In this document: positions 42,507 to 54,053 of the stretch, in pieces
Position numbering within the stretch: the first letter of the stretch is position 1
How the letters are laid out: each line of letters starts with the position of its first letter
Assembly: GCF_002305895.1 (NCBI RefSeq)
Contig: NZ_CP022203.1
Span: 7,722,001-7,786,000, forward strand
DNA from: Corallococcus macrosporus DSM 14697
GTDB lineage: Bacteria > Myxococcota > Myxococcia > Myxococcales > Myxococcaceae
Reading direction: 5' to 3'
Length of the DNA stretch: 64,000 bases
Notes under the pieces: generated by a model
Database searches by the model: none
Told to the model about the DNA's origin: nothing
The model's input: the letters and a program-made list of their open reading frames with translations, nothing else
Position numbers and translations under genes: made by a program

Positions 42507-42575
42507 CTTCGAGGAGCGCTGCGAGGCCGGCCACGGCCCCAGGCTCGAAGCGGAATCACCCAACGGCGCTCACCT
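42507..42575 (+). promoter_or_regulatory. S-adenosylhomocysteine (SAH) riboswitch
   Basis: This is an RNA element about 95 bases before ahcY. The three conserved blocks of the SAH riboswitch are present in order: CGAGGAGCGCTGCGA, CCAGGCTCG and CAACGGCGCTCACC. P1 pairs perfectly (CTTCGAG 42507-42513 with CTCGAAG 42544-42550). The pseudoknot P4 pairs perfectly (GAGCGC 42514-42519 with GCGCTC 42566-42571). A P2 hairpin sits between (GGCCG/CGGCC). In the known class, SAH binding turns on the downstream gene, so substrate accumulation would induce AhcY. Confidence 0.9.
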
Positions 42576-42670
42576 GTACGCGTCTCTTGCGAGGGTGAGC
42601 CGTCGGAAGCACCCCACACCGAACTTCCCGCGCCCGGGACGCCGCGCCCGCTGGACCAGGAGCCATTGCC

Positions 42671-44101
<1,431 letters not shown>

Positions 44102-44128
44102 GCGCGCCGCCTCCGGGCTGAAGCACGA

Positions 44129-44163
44129 CGGGCCGCCTCCCTCACTGGGAAGCGGCCCGTTTG
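44129..44163 (+). terminator. Terminator of ahcY
   Basis: CGGGCCGC ... GCGGCCCG forms an 8-bp stem extended by TCCC/GGGA, followed by TTTG, 28 bases after the ahcY stop. Confidence 0.75.
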
Positions 44164-44209
44164 CGTCGCGGGCCCTCACGCGCCCGCGGAGCGCCCAGGC
44201 GCCAAACAC

Positions 44210-44243
44210 AACGGGCCGCCTCCCCATGAGGGAGACGGCCCGA
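44210..44243 (-). terminator. Terminator of metK
   Basis: CGGGCCG and CGGCCCG with an inner TCCC/GGGA pairing form a hairpin. On the minus strand it is followed by TTGTGTTT. It lies about 60 bases beyond the metK stop. The sequence is strikingly similar to the ahcY terminator on the other strand. Confidence 0.7.
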
Positions 44244-44303
44244 GTGCTTTCGAGTCCCCGCGCTCCGCTCAGGAGGCGCGAGGCCCGATGCGAGGCGGTT
44301 GCC

Positions 44304-45497
44304 TCAGACGGCCTTCAGGCGACGGCCACCACCCGAGGGGGCCGCGCTCTTGGCGGCGTCCCGCAGCGCGTCCTTCTTCTCCTCCACGCGCTCCCAGGAG
44401 AACTCCTTCTCCGTGCGGCCGAAATGGCCGTAGGCGGCGGTCTTCTGGTAGATGGGCCGCAGCAGGTCCAGGTACGCGGTGATTTCGCGCGGGCGCAGAC
44501 CGAACGTCTTGCGGACGGCCAGGGCGATGCGCTCTTCCGGAACCGTCGCGGTGCCGAAGGTCTCCACCATCACGCTGACGGGCTCGGCCACGCCGATGGC
44601 GTAGGACACCTGCACCTCGCAGCGCCGGGCCAGGCCCGCGGCCACCACCGTCTTGGCGATGTGCCGGCCCATGTACGCGGCCGAGCGGTCCACCTTGGAC
44701 GGGTCCTTGCCGCTGAACGCGCCGCCACCGTGACGGCCCATGCCGCCGTAGGTGTCCACGATGATCTTCCGGCCCGTCAGGCCGGAGTCACCCATGGGGC
44801 CACCCACCACGAAGCGGCCGGTGGGGTTGATGAAGAACTTCGTCTTGTTGTCGACGAGCTTCTTGGGCAGCGCCTTCGCGATGACGTCCTCGCGGATGGC
44901 CTCCTGGATCTTCTTGTTGGAGACCTCGTCGGAGTGCTGCGTGGACACCACCACCGCGTCGATGCGCGCGGGGCGGCCGTCACGGTACTCCACCGTCACC
45001 TGGCTCTTGCCGTCCGGGCGAATCCACGGGTGCTGCTTGCGGCGCGCGTCCGCCAGGCGGCGGGTGATGGCGTGGGCGTAGTGGATGGGGGCCGGCATCA
45101 GCTCCGGCGTCTCGTCGCAGGCGAACCCGAACATCATGCCCTGGTCGCCAGCGCCCTGGTCCTTCTTGTTGTCGACACCCCGGGCGATGTCCTGGCTCTG
45201 GCCTTCGATGGCCACCATGACGCCGCAGGTGTTGCCGTCGTAGCCCATGGCGCTGTCGGTGTACCCGATGCGGCAGATGGTGCCGCGGACGATCTTCGGG
45301 ATGTCCACGTAACAGTTCGTCGTCACCTCACCCGCGACGATGGCGAGGCCCGTCTTGACGAGCGTCTCCACGGCGACGCGCGCCTGAGGGTCCTTGGCGA
45401 TGATGGCATCCAGCACACCGTCGGAGATCTGATCGGCGATCTTGTCCGGGTGGCCTTCAGTGACGGATTCGGACGTGAACAGGAAGTCGGTAGGCAT
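44304..45497 (-). CDS. metK: S-adenosylmethionine synthetase
   Basis: This is a 397-residue enzyme forming S-adenosylmethionine from ATP and methionine. Signatures are [20 protein letters not shown] at the N-terminus, [20 protein letters not shown] in the middle, and the glycine-rich loop [19 protein letters not shown]. The C-terminus has a short basic tail beyond the usual end. It is paired tail to tail with ahcY. A small hairpin lies just upstream of the start on the minus strand. Confidence 0.97.
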   Translation of the reverse strand: MPTDFLFTSESVTEGHPDKIADQISDGVLDAIIAKDPQARVAVETLVKTGLAIVAGEVTTNCYVDIPKIVRGTICRIGYTDSAMGYDGNTCGVMVAIEGQSQDIARGVDNKKDQGAGDQGMMFGFACDETPELMPAPIHYAHAITRRLADARRKQHPWIRPDGKSQVTVEYRDGRPARIDAVVVSTQHSDEVSNKKIQEAIREDVIAKALPKKLVDNKTKFFINPTGRFVVGGPMGDSGLTGRKIIVDTYGGMGRHGGGAFSGKDPSKVDRSAAYMGRHIAKTVVAAGLARRCEVQVSYAIGVAEPVSVMVETFGTATVPEERIALAVRKTFGLRPREITAYLDLLRPIYQKTAAYGHFGRTEKEFSWERVEEKKDALRDAAKSAAPSGGGRRLKAV

Positions 45498-45510
45498 GTC
45501 GTCTCAAGGG

Positions 45511-45529
45511 CTGCGCTGACAGTGCGCAG
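45511..45529 (-). promoter_or_regulatory. Hairpin in the metK 5' leader
   Basis: CTGCGC and GCGCAG form a 6-bp stem with a seven-base loop, 14-32 bases upstream of the metK start. It could affect translation. No known SAM riboswitch pattern was recognised around it. Confidence 0.3.
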
Positions 45530-45735
45530 AGGGCGGACACTAAACGTGGCCTCCTGGGAGAGTCAAACACGCAAGAGGGCCGCATCATTCATCTTTTCGG
45601 AATCCGCCAGCACCCGGCAACCAGGCACCATCACCCGCCCGCCCGCCGTTCGCCCCGGCGTGAATTTCGCGAGGCGCCGGGCGTTCCCTTGGGCTAACAG
45701 ACGTCCGCGCATCCGCTCTGGAGGAACAGCCCGAC

Positions 45736-46311
45736 ATGAACGCCCGCTTCCGTACCCTCGCCTTCCTGGCCACCGTCGCCTTCGCCATGCCCGCGCTCGC
45801 CGCGAAGGAGGACCCCGTCGCCAAGCCGGTGAAGACCGTGGTGCAGGCCGTGCGCTACGAGCGCGACGCCCTGGCCCTCAAGCACTTCGGCAGCCAGGAG
45901 CAGGGCAAGTTCCTGCTCGGCGACAACTGGGGCGAGGGCACCGAGGCGCAGCGCAAGGAGTTCGTCACGCTGTTCCAGGACCTCTTCGCGAACATCGCCT
46001 TCCCCCGCGTGCGGGAGAACTTCAAGAACCTGGACACCATCACCTATGAGCCCTCGCAGGTGAAGGGCGCCGAGGCCACCGTGGCCTCCACCGTCTTCAT
46101 CAAGCACCCGCTGAAGACGCAGGAGATGAAGCTCAAGTACCGGCTGGTGAAGGAGGCCGCCGCCTGGAAGGTCGTGGACGTGACGGTGCTGGGCTCGTCC
46201 ATGCTCACGGACATCCGGGACACGCAGGTGAAGCCCCTCATGGAGAAGGGCGGCTGGGATTTGCTGCTGGAGCGCATGCGCACCGAGCTGGCGAAGGTGA
46301 AGAAGAAGTAG
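45736..46311 (+). CDS. MlaC/Ttg2D-type periplasmic phospholipid carrier
   Basis: This is a 191-residue exported protein (signal peptide MNARFRTLAFLATVAFAMPA, then LAAKE). The mature part follows the MlaC family layout: an N-terminal helical region, QRKEFVTLFQDLFANIAFPR, and a beta-rich half with VASTVFIKHPL and YRLVKEAAAWKVVDVTVLG. It probably ferries lipid between membranes with an Mla-type ABC transporter, whose other genes are not in this window. It ends in a Lys-rich tail. The SpecificRecomb gene follows about 100 bases later. Confidence 0.85.
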   Translation: MNARFRTLAFLATVAFAMPALAAKEDPVAKPVKTVVQAVRYERDALALKHFGSQEQGKFLLGDNWGEGTEAQRKEFVTLFQDLFANIAFPRVRENFKNLDTITYEPSQVKGAEATVASTVFIKHPLKTQEMKLKYRLVKEAAAWKVVDVTVLGSSMLTDIRDTQVKPLMEKGGWDLLLERMRTELAKVKKK

Positions 46312-46417
46312 CCCGCCCCTGCCCGGCGGCCGGGCCACCAGGCTCCCCGGCCGCCAGCGCGGTTTCCGCGGCGGCAGCGCATCACGTAGAGTCGCCCTTC
46401 CCCCTCGCGCCTGGCCG

Positions 46418-48556
46418 ATGACCGCCCCCGCCCCCGTCCCCGCCCCTCCCCCCAGGCCGCAGCCCTCCGCCCGCGAGGTGGACGCGTTCTGCATGCAGTA
46501 CGCGCCCCGCGCGCCCGGCCACGCCGCGGTGAGGGACCTGTACCGGCTGCTGTACGACCTCCCCGAGGACGGCCTGGAGCCGCGCCTCCAGTGGGTGGAG
46601 CGCTGGATGCTCTGGCTGCGCGAGCGGCTCCCGGCCCACGGGCTGGTGGACGCGGCCGAGCCAGAGGTCTCCGCCGCCGACAGCCGGCTGGCCCTGCTGG
46701 TGCGCGTGCTCGAAGGCGAGCCCGCGATGCGCGCCGCCCTCACGCGGCTGGTGGCCGCCGTGTTCGCGGGCAGCCGGGGCCTGAAGCTCTTCGCCCAGGT
46801 GGGCCTGCCCGCCGGACAGGGCTTCTTCGCGGAGGCGTCGGACCGGCTCGCCCGCTCGCTGCTGCCCGCGCCCCCCGAGCCCGGCAACCTGGCCGAGCTG
46901 CTGCTGCGCCTGTGCCCCGACCCGGACGACGCGGACTGGCTCGCCCGGCTGTCCCCCGTGAAGCTCGCGCGGATTGCCGCGCTGGTGGGCGAGCCCGCAT
47001 CGTCGGAGCCGCCTCCCGCCGCCCGGCTGCGCGCGGACCTGATGGACGCGCTGCTGCTGCTGGCGGTGCAGGTGGCGTCCCTGGGCATGGCGCAGGACGT
47101 GCGCGACCGCAGCCCGGAGACGTCCTTCCGCGCCTCGCCCTTCCTGCGGATGCGGCTGGTCTGCGACTCGGTGCTGGCGCGCGACGCGGCGGCGGACACG
47201 CTGCGGGACCTGTCGCAGTGCGTGGCCGACTGCCGCCAGGTGGTGGCCAGCGTGTCACGCCACCTGGAGGACGCGGGCGTCAGCGTGGACCTGGTGTACC
47301 GGCTGGAGCGCATCCGCCGGGGCCTGGAGCGCATGGAGGCCATTGCCCGCGTGCTGGGCGCTCCCCGGGGCGAGCCTCGCTGGCGCGAGGCCATGGCGCT
47401 GGTGTCGGACCTGCTGCGGCGCGCGCACGCGGACCGCTCCGTGGTGGAGCTGGTGAAGCGCAACATGCGGATGCTGGCGCGCAAGGTCATCGAGCGCGCG
47501 GGCCACTCCGGCGAGCACTACATCACCAGCACCCGCGAGGGCTTCCACGCCATGGTGCACTCCGCGGCGGGCGGCGGCCTGGTGACCGCGGTGGCGGTGG
47601 CCAACAAGGCGTTCCTGTCGGGCCTGCTGCTGGCGCCCTTCTTCTCCTTCCTGGCGGTGGGCCTCAACTACGCCCTGGCCTTCCTGCTCATCCAGCTCCT
47701 GGGCTTCACCCTGGCCACCAAGCAGCCGTCCGTGACGGCGGCCACGCTGGCGGGCGCGGTGGGCGAGGGCGCCCGGGGCGAGCGGCTGGCCAGCCTGGTG
47801 GAGCTCATCCCGCGCATCACCCGCTCCCAGCTCGCGGCCTTCGCGGGCAACCTGGGCGTGGTGGCCCCGGCGGCCGTCCTGTTCGCGCTGGGGTACCAGC
47901 TCGCCACCGGCCACGCCTTCCTGAGCCCGGCCAAGGCCCAGGCCACGGTGGCCTCGCTGCACCCGTGGAAGAGCGGCACGCTCCTCTTCGCCGCCATGAC
48001 GGGCGTCATGCTGTGGATGAGCAGCGTGGCGGGCGGGTGGCTGGAGAACTTCGTGGTGTACCGGCGGCTGCCGGAGGCGCTGGCCCACCACCGCGTGCTG
48101 CGGCGGCTGCTGGGGGACGCCCGGGCCCGGACGCTGGCGGAGCACTTCCAGCACGCGGCGTCCGGCCTGGGGGCCAACATCACGCTGGGCTTCCTGCTGG
48201 CCCTGTTGCCCGTGGTGGGCCGCTTCTTCGGGCTGGCGCTGGATGTGCGCCACGTCACCTTCGTGCTCGGCTCGCTCTCCCTGGCGGGCACGGCGCTGGG
48301 CCCCGGGGCGGTGCTGCAGCCGGAGTTCCTGGCCGCCCTGGCGGGCATGGCCCTCACCGGCATCATCAACTTCGCGGTGTCCTTCTCCCTGGCGCTGGGG
48401 GTGGCCGTCCGCGCCCGCGACGTCCCGTCCCGCGAGGCCCTGCCCTTCCTGCGCGCCGTGCTCACGCACCTGGTGAAGGACCCGCGCTCGTTCGTTCTAC
48501 CTCCCAAGGAACCGGAAAACGACGTGCTGCGGGTGTCCGCGCCGCCCGCGCCCTGA
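46418..48556 (+). CDS. SpecificRecomb-family membrane protein
   Basis: This is a 712-residue protein. The first 350 residues are helical and charged with no catalytic recombinase motif. The C-terminal half holds several membrane segments. It contains HSAAGGGLVTAVAVANKAFL and PFFSFLAVGLNYALAFLLIQ, followed by TKQPSVTAATLAGAVGE, the block typical of PF10136. The family is annotated as site-specific recombinase, but the membrane topology argues against a conventional recombinase, so the name should be taken as historical. It precedes an MMPL transporter. Confidence 0.82.
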   Translation: MTAPAPVPAPPPRPQPSAREVDAFCMQYAPRAPGHAAVRDLYRLLYDLPEDGLEPRLQWVERWMLWLRERLPAHGLVDAAEPEVSAADSRLALLVRVLEGEPAMRAALTRLVAAVFAGSRGLKLFAQVGLPAGQGFFAEASDRLARSLLPAPPEPGNLAELLLRLCPDPDDADWLARLSPVKLARIAALVGEPASSEPPPAARLRADLMDALLLLAVQVASLGMAQDVRDRSPETSFRASPFLRMRLVCDSVLARDAAADTLRDLSQCVADCRQVVASVSRHLEDAGVSVDLVYRLERIRRGLERMEAIARVLGAPRGEPRWREAMALVSDLLRRAHADRSVVELVKRNMRMLARKVIERAGHSGEHYITSTREGFHAMVHSAAGGGLVTAVAVANKAFLSGLLLAPFFSFLAVGLNYALAFLLIQLLGFTLATKQPSVTAATLAGAVGEGARGERLASLVELIPRITRSQLAAFAGNLGVVAPAAVLFALGYQLATGHAFLSPAKAQATVASLHPWKSGTLLFAAMTGVMLWMSSVAGGWLENFVVYRRLPEALAHHRVLRRLLGDARARTLAEHFQHAASGLGANITLGFLLALLPVVGRFFGLALDVRHVTFVLGSLSLAGTALGPGAVLQPEFLAALAGMALTGIINFAVSFSLALGVAVRARDVPSREALPFLRAVLTHLVKDPRSFVLPPKEPENDVLRVSAPPAP

Positions 48557-48666
48557 GCCCTCTCACGGCGGGCCCGCCATGACGCGGACGCCCGTGGCAG
48601 GGCAGCGGCCTGGCGGCCGGGCTTTGCCTTTCGGGCCAGGGCGTTTGCCGGTAGGGTCGCCGCCGC

Positions 48667-51351
48667 ATGAGCGGCGATAGAAATCCGAACTCCCACTCCC
48701 GTTTCGCCCAAGCCTTCGCCGGACTGCTGGTCCGCAGGCCCGGGGCCGTCCTCCTGGTGATGCTCGCCCTGCTGGCCGCGTCGCTCTGGGGCACGTCGAA
48801 GCTGCACATCAACTCGAACCAGCTCGACCTCATCTCCCAGGACCTGGAGGAGGTGAAGGACGTCAAGCAGGTCATCGACATGGTGGGCGGCAGCGGCTTC
48901 CTCATGGTCGCCCTGCGCTCGGAGGACGAGGCCGCGCTCAAGCGCACCGCCGACGACCTCGCGGCCATCATGCAGGCGGACACGGAGAACGTGCGCAACG
49001 TCTCCTACAAGCTGCCCGTCGAGTTCATCCAGCAGAACATGGTCCTCTTCGTGAAGACGGAGGACCTGGTCGAGGGCAAGCGCCGCATCATGGCGTTCCT
49101 GCGCGACAAGCTGAAGCGCAGCAACCCCTTCTTCATCGACCTGGGGGGCTCCAAGCCCGTCGAGCTGGACATGCAGGACCTGGTCGACAAGTACTCCTCC
49201 ATTGGCAAGAAGAGCATCCGCGACGACTACAACATCTCCGACGACAAGAAGATGTTGCTGCTGCTCGTCAAGCCGATGTGGGACAACACCGAGATTGGCA
49301 AGACGAAGGCGTACCTGGAGCGGCTCAAGGGCCAGCTTGACGCGTACGCCGCGCAGCCGGGCAAGGTGAAGCTGGTGGAGGACTACGAGCGGATGGGCGA
49401 CGGGAAGACCATCGCCTACGGCTTCACCGGCTCGTACAAGACGACGGTGGATGACTCCTACGCGATTGAAGAGTCGCTGGAGCCGGTGACGCTCATCGCG
49501 CTGGCCGCCATCTTCGTCATCACCGTCATCTTCTTCCGCAAGCTGGCGCCCACCTTCCTGGTGGTCACCGGCACGGTGGTGGGCACGATTTATACGCTCG
49601 GCTTCACCTACGCGACGGTGGGCGAGCTGAACATGATTACGTCCATCCTGGGCGGCATCCTGCTCGGCTTCGGCATCGACTACGGCATCCACTTCGTCTT
49701 CCGCACCCGGCTGGAGCTCGGCGCGGGCAAGCCGTACGACGTGGCCATCCGGGACGCGGTGATGAACGCGGGCCGCCCGGCCGCGGTGGCCGCGGTGGTG
49801 ACGGCGGGCTCCTTCTTCGTGCTGATGGTCAGCGAGTTCCGCGGCTTCAGCCAGTTCGGCTTCCTGGCCGGCATGGGCACGCTCATCCTGGGCCTGACGC
49901 TGTTCTGCTGGAGCGCGTCCATCCTGGCGCTGGCCGGCCGCATCAACCCGGCGCTGCCGCAGAAGCTCATCGGGGTGATGAAGCCGCCGTCCACCAACTC
50001 CGCCGTCACCGGCAAGGAGCTGCGCATCCCCCGGCCGAAGCTGGTGCTGGGCGTCAGCACCACCATCGTCGCGCTCATCTGCGCCGCCGCGGTGCCCTGG
50101 GCCGGCTCGGAGGAGCCGCCCAAGGGCGTGGAGCTGGGCTTCTTCGAGCGCCTCAAGTACGGCGTCAGCTTCAACTACAACACCCGCGCGCTCATCCCCG
50201 ACGGCATGTCGTCCGTGCTGCTCCAGGACGAAATCAACGAGCGCTTCAACATCTCCAGCGACCCGATGGCCATCTACACCAAGGACCTGGACGAGGCCGA
50301 GGGTGTGTACCGGGAGCTGACGCAGAACGCGCACAAGTACCCCTCCATTGACCAGGTGGTGAGCATCTTCACCTTCGTGCCTCCGGCGGAGACGGCCGCG
50401 GCCAACGCCAAGGTGCTGGAGGAGTGGAAGGCGGAGATGAAGCAGTTGGAGGAGGAGGGCTTCTCCGTCGCCGCGCTGCCGCCGGAGATGCAGGCCAACG
50501 CGGACTTCTTCAAGAAGGTGCTGGACGCCAGGCCCTTCGACGTCCACGGCGTCCCGGCCAACTACACCGCGCAGTTCCGCAACCTGCCCACCGCCAGGCC
50601 GGAGAACCACGGCTACCTCACGTACATCTACGCGAGCGTGGACCTGCTGGACGGCCAGAAGATGCTGAAGTTCTCCGACGAGACGAAGGTCATCAAGGCC
50701 ACGTACTCGCCGGGCAAGTACGACCAGGACGCGTGGGACCCCAAGGCCCCCACGGTGGAGAAGGAGTTCCGCGCCGCGGGCGCCACGCAGCTCTACGCGC
50801 GGCTGGCGCGCATCGTGCTCTGGGACGGCAAGGTCACCGTGGTGCTCACCGCGCTGTGGATCCTGGCCATGCACTTCCTGGACTTCCGCAACGTGAAGCT
50901 GGCGCTGGCGTCCGTGATTCCGCTGGGCGTGGGCGTGGCGATGATGCTGGGCATCATGTCGCTGACCGGCCTGCGCCTGAACTTCATGAACATCATCATC
51001 CTGCCCATCCTCCTGGGCTTCGGGGTGAGTCACGGCCTCTACCTGCTGCACCGCTTCCTGGAGGGCACCTCGCCGCTGGTGGCGCTGCGCAGCGTGGGCG
51101 CGGCCGTCGCGTCCTCCACGCTCACCGCGGTGGTGGCCTTCGCGGCGCTGCTGGCCGCGGCCCACAACGGCCTGCGCTCCATGGGTCTGGTAGCGTGCAT
51201 TGGCCTCATCACCACGCTGGTGGTGTCCTTCACGGTGCTGGCCGCGGTGATGCAGCTCATGTACGACCGGAAGCAGCGCGAGCCGGGCGCGTCCTCCGGT
51301 GAGGGCGGCGCGGCTGGCGGTGGCAACGACTCCGAGCCGAAGGCGGCCTGA
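48667..51351 (+). CDS. MMPL/RND-type membrane transporter
   Basis: This is an 894-residue transporter of the RND superfamily, MMPL/HpnN-like. It has the expected two halves: helix 1 at about 23-42 (PGAVLLVMLALLAASLWG), then a periplasmic domain, helices 2-6 (about 270-430, including GILLGFGIDYGIHFVFRTRL), a break near residue 455, a second periplasmic domain, and a closing helix group (LNFMNIIILPILLGFGVSHG). HpnN members export hopanoids, and others move lipids. A lipoprotein gene and an MgtC-like gene follow on the same strand, while an MlaC-like gene lies upstream, so a lipid-trafficking role is plausible. Confidence 0.9.
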   Translation: MSGDRNPNSHSRFAQAFAGLLVRRPGAVLLVMLALLAASLWGTSKLHINSNQLDLISQDLEEVKDVKQVIDMVGGSGFLMVALRSEDEAALKRTADDLAAIMQADTENVRNVSYKLPVEFIQQNMVLFVKTEDLVEGKRRIMAFLRDKLKRSNPFFIDLGGSKPVELDMQDLVDKYSSIGKKSIRDDYNISDDKKMLLLLVKPMWDNTEIGKTKAYLERLKGQLDAYAAQPGKVKLVEDYERMGDGKTIAYGFTGSYKTTVDDSYAIEESLEPVTLIALAAIFVITVIFFRKLAPTFLVVTGTVVGTIYTLGFTYATVGELNMITSILGGILLGFGIDYGIHFVFRTRLELGAGKPYDVAIRDAVMNAGRPAAVAAVVTAGSFFVLMVSEFRGFSQFGFLAGMGTLILGLTLFCWSASILALAGRINPALPQKLIGVMKPPSTNSAVTGKELRIPRPKLVLGVSTTIVALICAAAVPWAGSEEPPKGVELGFFERLKYGVSFNYNTRALIPDGMSSVLLQDEINERFNISSDPMAIYTKDLDEAEGVYRELTQNAHKYPSIDQVVSIFTFVPPAETAAANAKVLEEWKAEMKQLEEEGFSVAALPPEMQANADFFKKVLDARPFDVHGVPANYTAQFRNLPTARPENHGYLTYIYASVDLLDGQKMLKFSDETKVIKATYSPGKYDQDAWDPKAPTVEKEFRAAGATQLYARLARIVLWDGKVTVVLTALWILAMHFLDFRNVKLALASVIPLGVGVAMMLGIMSLTGLRLNFMNIIILPILLGFGVSHGLYLLHRFLEGTSPLVALRSVGAAVASSTLTAVVAFAALLAAAHNGLRSMGLVACIGLITTLVVSFTVLAAVMQLMYDRKQREPGASSGEGGAAGGGNDSEPKAA

Positions 51352-51421
51352 GCGGCCCGCCCCGGCCCGTATCTGAAGGAGGCCCCCTTCGCGCGCGAAA
51401 GGGGGCCGGGAGAGGGACACC

Positions 51422-52018
51422 ATGAGGAAGCAACTGTGGCCCGTGCTCGGGCTGGGCCTGCTGTCCGCCTGTTCCACGGTGAAGAACCAGCGGCTGCGCG
51501 GTGACTACGACACGGTGGACAAGCACCAGGTGAAGCGCCTGGTGGTGGTGGCGCAGCCGCTGCCCGACGGCAAGGTCTCCGTGGGCGAGCTGTGGAGCCT
51601 CATCGCCCGCCAGTGGGTGAACCAGAACCGCGACTTCCTGGTGAAGGAGAGCGTGGCGCTGCCCGACGTGCCCACGGACACCACCTTCAAGGCGCTGTGC
51701 GTGGAGGGGCTGGAGGGCGTGCTCTGGCTGTCCCCACAGATTCAGCTCCGGGGCAGCGGCGCGGAGGCCGCGGTGAGCGCGAAGCTGGTGCGCTGCCGCG
51801 ACGGCGAGGAGGTCTGGGCCGCCGAGTCCGCCGGGAGCTGGGGCTCCAAGGACGAGGACTTCGAGCAGCGCGTGGACCAGTACGTCGAGGAGTTCGGCGA
51901 GGAGGTGCGGCCCTACGTGGTGCCGTCCAGCAAGCTGCTGACGGCCACGCTGGACACCCTGCCCAATCCCGAACTGACCGAAGCGGACAAGGACGAGAAA
52001 ATCGAGCTGGGTGAGTAG
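51422..52018 (+). CDS. Small lipoprotein next to the MMPL transporter
   Basis: This is a 198-residue predicted lipoprotein: signal LWPVLGLGLLSACS, lipidated Cys17. The mature part is a soluble alpha/beta domain with YDTVDKHQVKRLVVVAQPLP and GELWSLIARQWVNQNRDF. It resembles the MXAN_6521/LA_1396 lipoprotein family as remembered, without established function. AGAGGGACACC provides a ribosome site. It lies 70 bases downstream of the MMPL gene and probably works with it at the envelope. The C-terminus is acidic. Confidence 0.82.
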   Translation: MRKQLWPVLGLGLLSACSTVKNQRLRGDYDTVDKHQVKRLVVVAQPLPDGKVSVGELWSLIARQWVNQNRDFLVKESVALPDVPTDTTFKALCVEGLEGVLWLSPQIQLRGSGAEAAVSAKLVRCRDGEEVWAAESAGSWGSKDEDFEQRVDQYVEEFGEEVRPYVVPSSKLLTATLDTLPNPELTEADKDEKIELGE

Positions 52019-52029
52019 GCTCCCCGCTC

Positions 52030-52518
52030 GTGGATGAGCAGACCGTCGCCATGAGATTGGCCCTGGCCGCCCTGCTCGGGGGCGTGCTGGGCCTGGAGCG
52101 TGAGGTGAGCGGCCAGGCGGCCGGGCTGCGCACCCACATCCTCGTCTCCCTGGGCGCGTGCTGCTTCACGGTGGCCAGCGTCTTCATCGAGGTGGCGCTG
52201 GGCCCCGACACCCCCGAGGGCACCCGGGGTGACATCGGCCGCATCGCCAGCCAGGTGGTGGTGGGCATCGGCTTCCTGGGCGCGGGCGTCATCCTGCGCC
52301 ACAACGGCCAGGTGAAGGGCCTGACGACGGCGGCCAACCTCTGGCTCACCGCGTCCGTGGGCCTGGCCGCCGGGCTGGGCTTCTACTTCGCCGCCGTCAC
52401 CACCATGGCCATTGCCCTGCTGTGCCTCGCGGGCCTGCGCCCCCTGGAGCGCGCCATCAAGCGCTACCGGACACGCCAGGGCGCGGCCCGCGAGGTGGAT
52501 GAGGACGCCGGCGCCTAG
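52030..52518 (+). CDS. MgtC/SapB-family membrane protein
   Basis: This is a 162-residue inner-membrane protein with about four or five helices. The MgtC signature is present in LALAALLGGVLGLEREVSG and ILVSLGACCFTVASVFI, with VGIGFLGAGVILRHNG and GLTTAANLWLTASVGLAAG in the second half. The C-terminus lacks the ACT-like regulatory domain of true MgtC. The start is a GTG at 52030. The role is uncertain: members affect magnesium homeostasis or ATP synthase. It ends about 160 bases before the zinc-type operon. Confidence 0.88.
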   Translation: MDEQTVAMRLALAALLGGVLGLEREVSGQAAGLRTHILVSLGACCFTVASVFIEVALGPDTPEGTRGDIGRIASQVVVGIGFLGAGVILRHNGQVKGLTTAANLWLTASVGLAAGLGFYFAAVTTMAIALLCLAGLRPLERAIKRYRTRQGAAREVDEDAGA

Positions 52519-52568
52519 GCACGCCCGCTCCCGGACGGACGGCTCGCGCTACGGCTTGCGCCGATAAC

Positions 52569-52581
52569 GCAACTTAGTTAC
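52569..52581. promoter_or_regulatory. Near-palindrome, candidate Zur-like operator
   Basis: GCAAC-TTA-GTTAC (one mismatch from a perfect inverted repeat) lies in an AT-rich patch within an otherwise GC-rich region, about 100 bases before the zinc-type operon. The position suits a Fur/Zur-family operator, but the site is short and the myxobacterial Zur consensus is unknown to me. Confidence 0.35.
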
Positions 52582-52680
52582 AACAACACCCCGGAAACCA
52601 TTCACTGCCGTCCTGCGTGACTCCCGCGCGGCGCATCGCCGCCGCATGGCCTCGTCATGCCCGCGCGGCCGGAGCCCACC

Positions 52681-52808
52681 ATGCCCAAGGGAAACCGCAC
52701 CATCATCCACCTCGTGTCGTCCGCGGGGACCGGCCAGGAGAAGCTCCAGCTCAAGAAGTACGACCCTCGCGTGCGCAAGCACGTGCTGTTCGTGGAGGGC
52801 AAGCCGTG

Positions 52809-52809
<1 letters not shown>
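52681..52809 (+). CDS. rpmG: 50S ribosomal protein L33, cysteine-free, shortened
   Basis: This is a 42-residue L33 paralogue. It opens [18 protein letters not shown] and ends [18 protein letters not shown] plus a short tail. L33 is usually about 54 residues; here the roughly 13-residue segment with the YTT...KNKR motif is missing between AGTG and EKL, apparently by an in-frame deletion. It has no cysteines, so it is the zinc-independent form. The ATG follows GGAG, and the stop overlaps the start of the COG0523 gene (TGATG). This is the first gene of a zinc-starvation operon. Confidence 0.85.

Positions 52810-54052
<1,243 letters not shown>

Positions 54053-54053
<1 letters not shown>

Noticed and set aside
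45498-45735. A SAM riboswitch before metK
   Set aside because: Only a simple 6-bp hairpin was found. No conserved SAM-I, SAM-II or SAM-IV blocks were recognised.
46418-48556. Interpreting the SpecificRecomb-family gene as a mobile-element recombinase
   Set aside because: It has several membrane helices and no serine or tyrosine recombinase motif, and no repeats or element borders flank it.
47668-51477. A 1269-codon open frame on the minus strand opposite the SpecificRecomb and MMPL genes
   Set aside because: It is a frame left open by high GC. The plus-strand genes show clear families and ordinary codon use, while the minus translation is His/Arg-rich low complexity.
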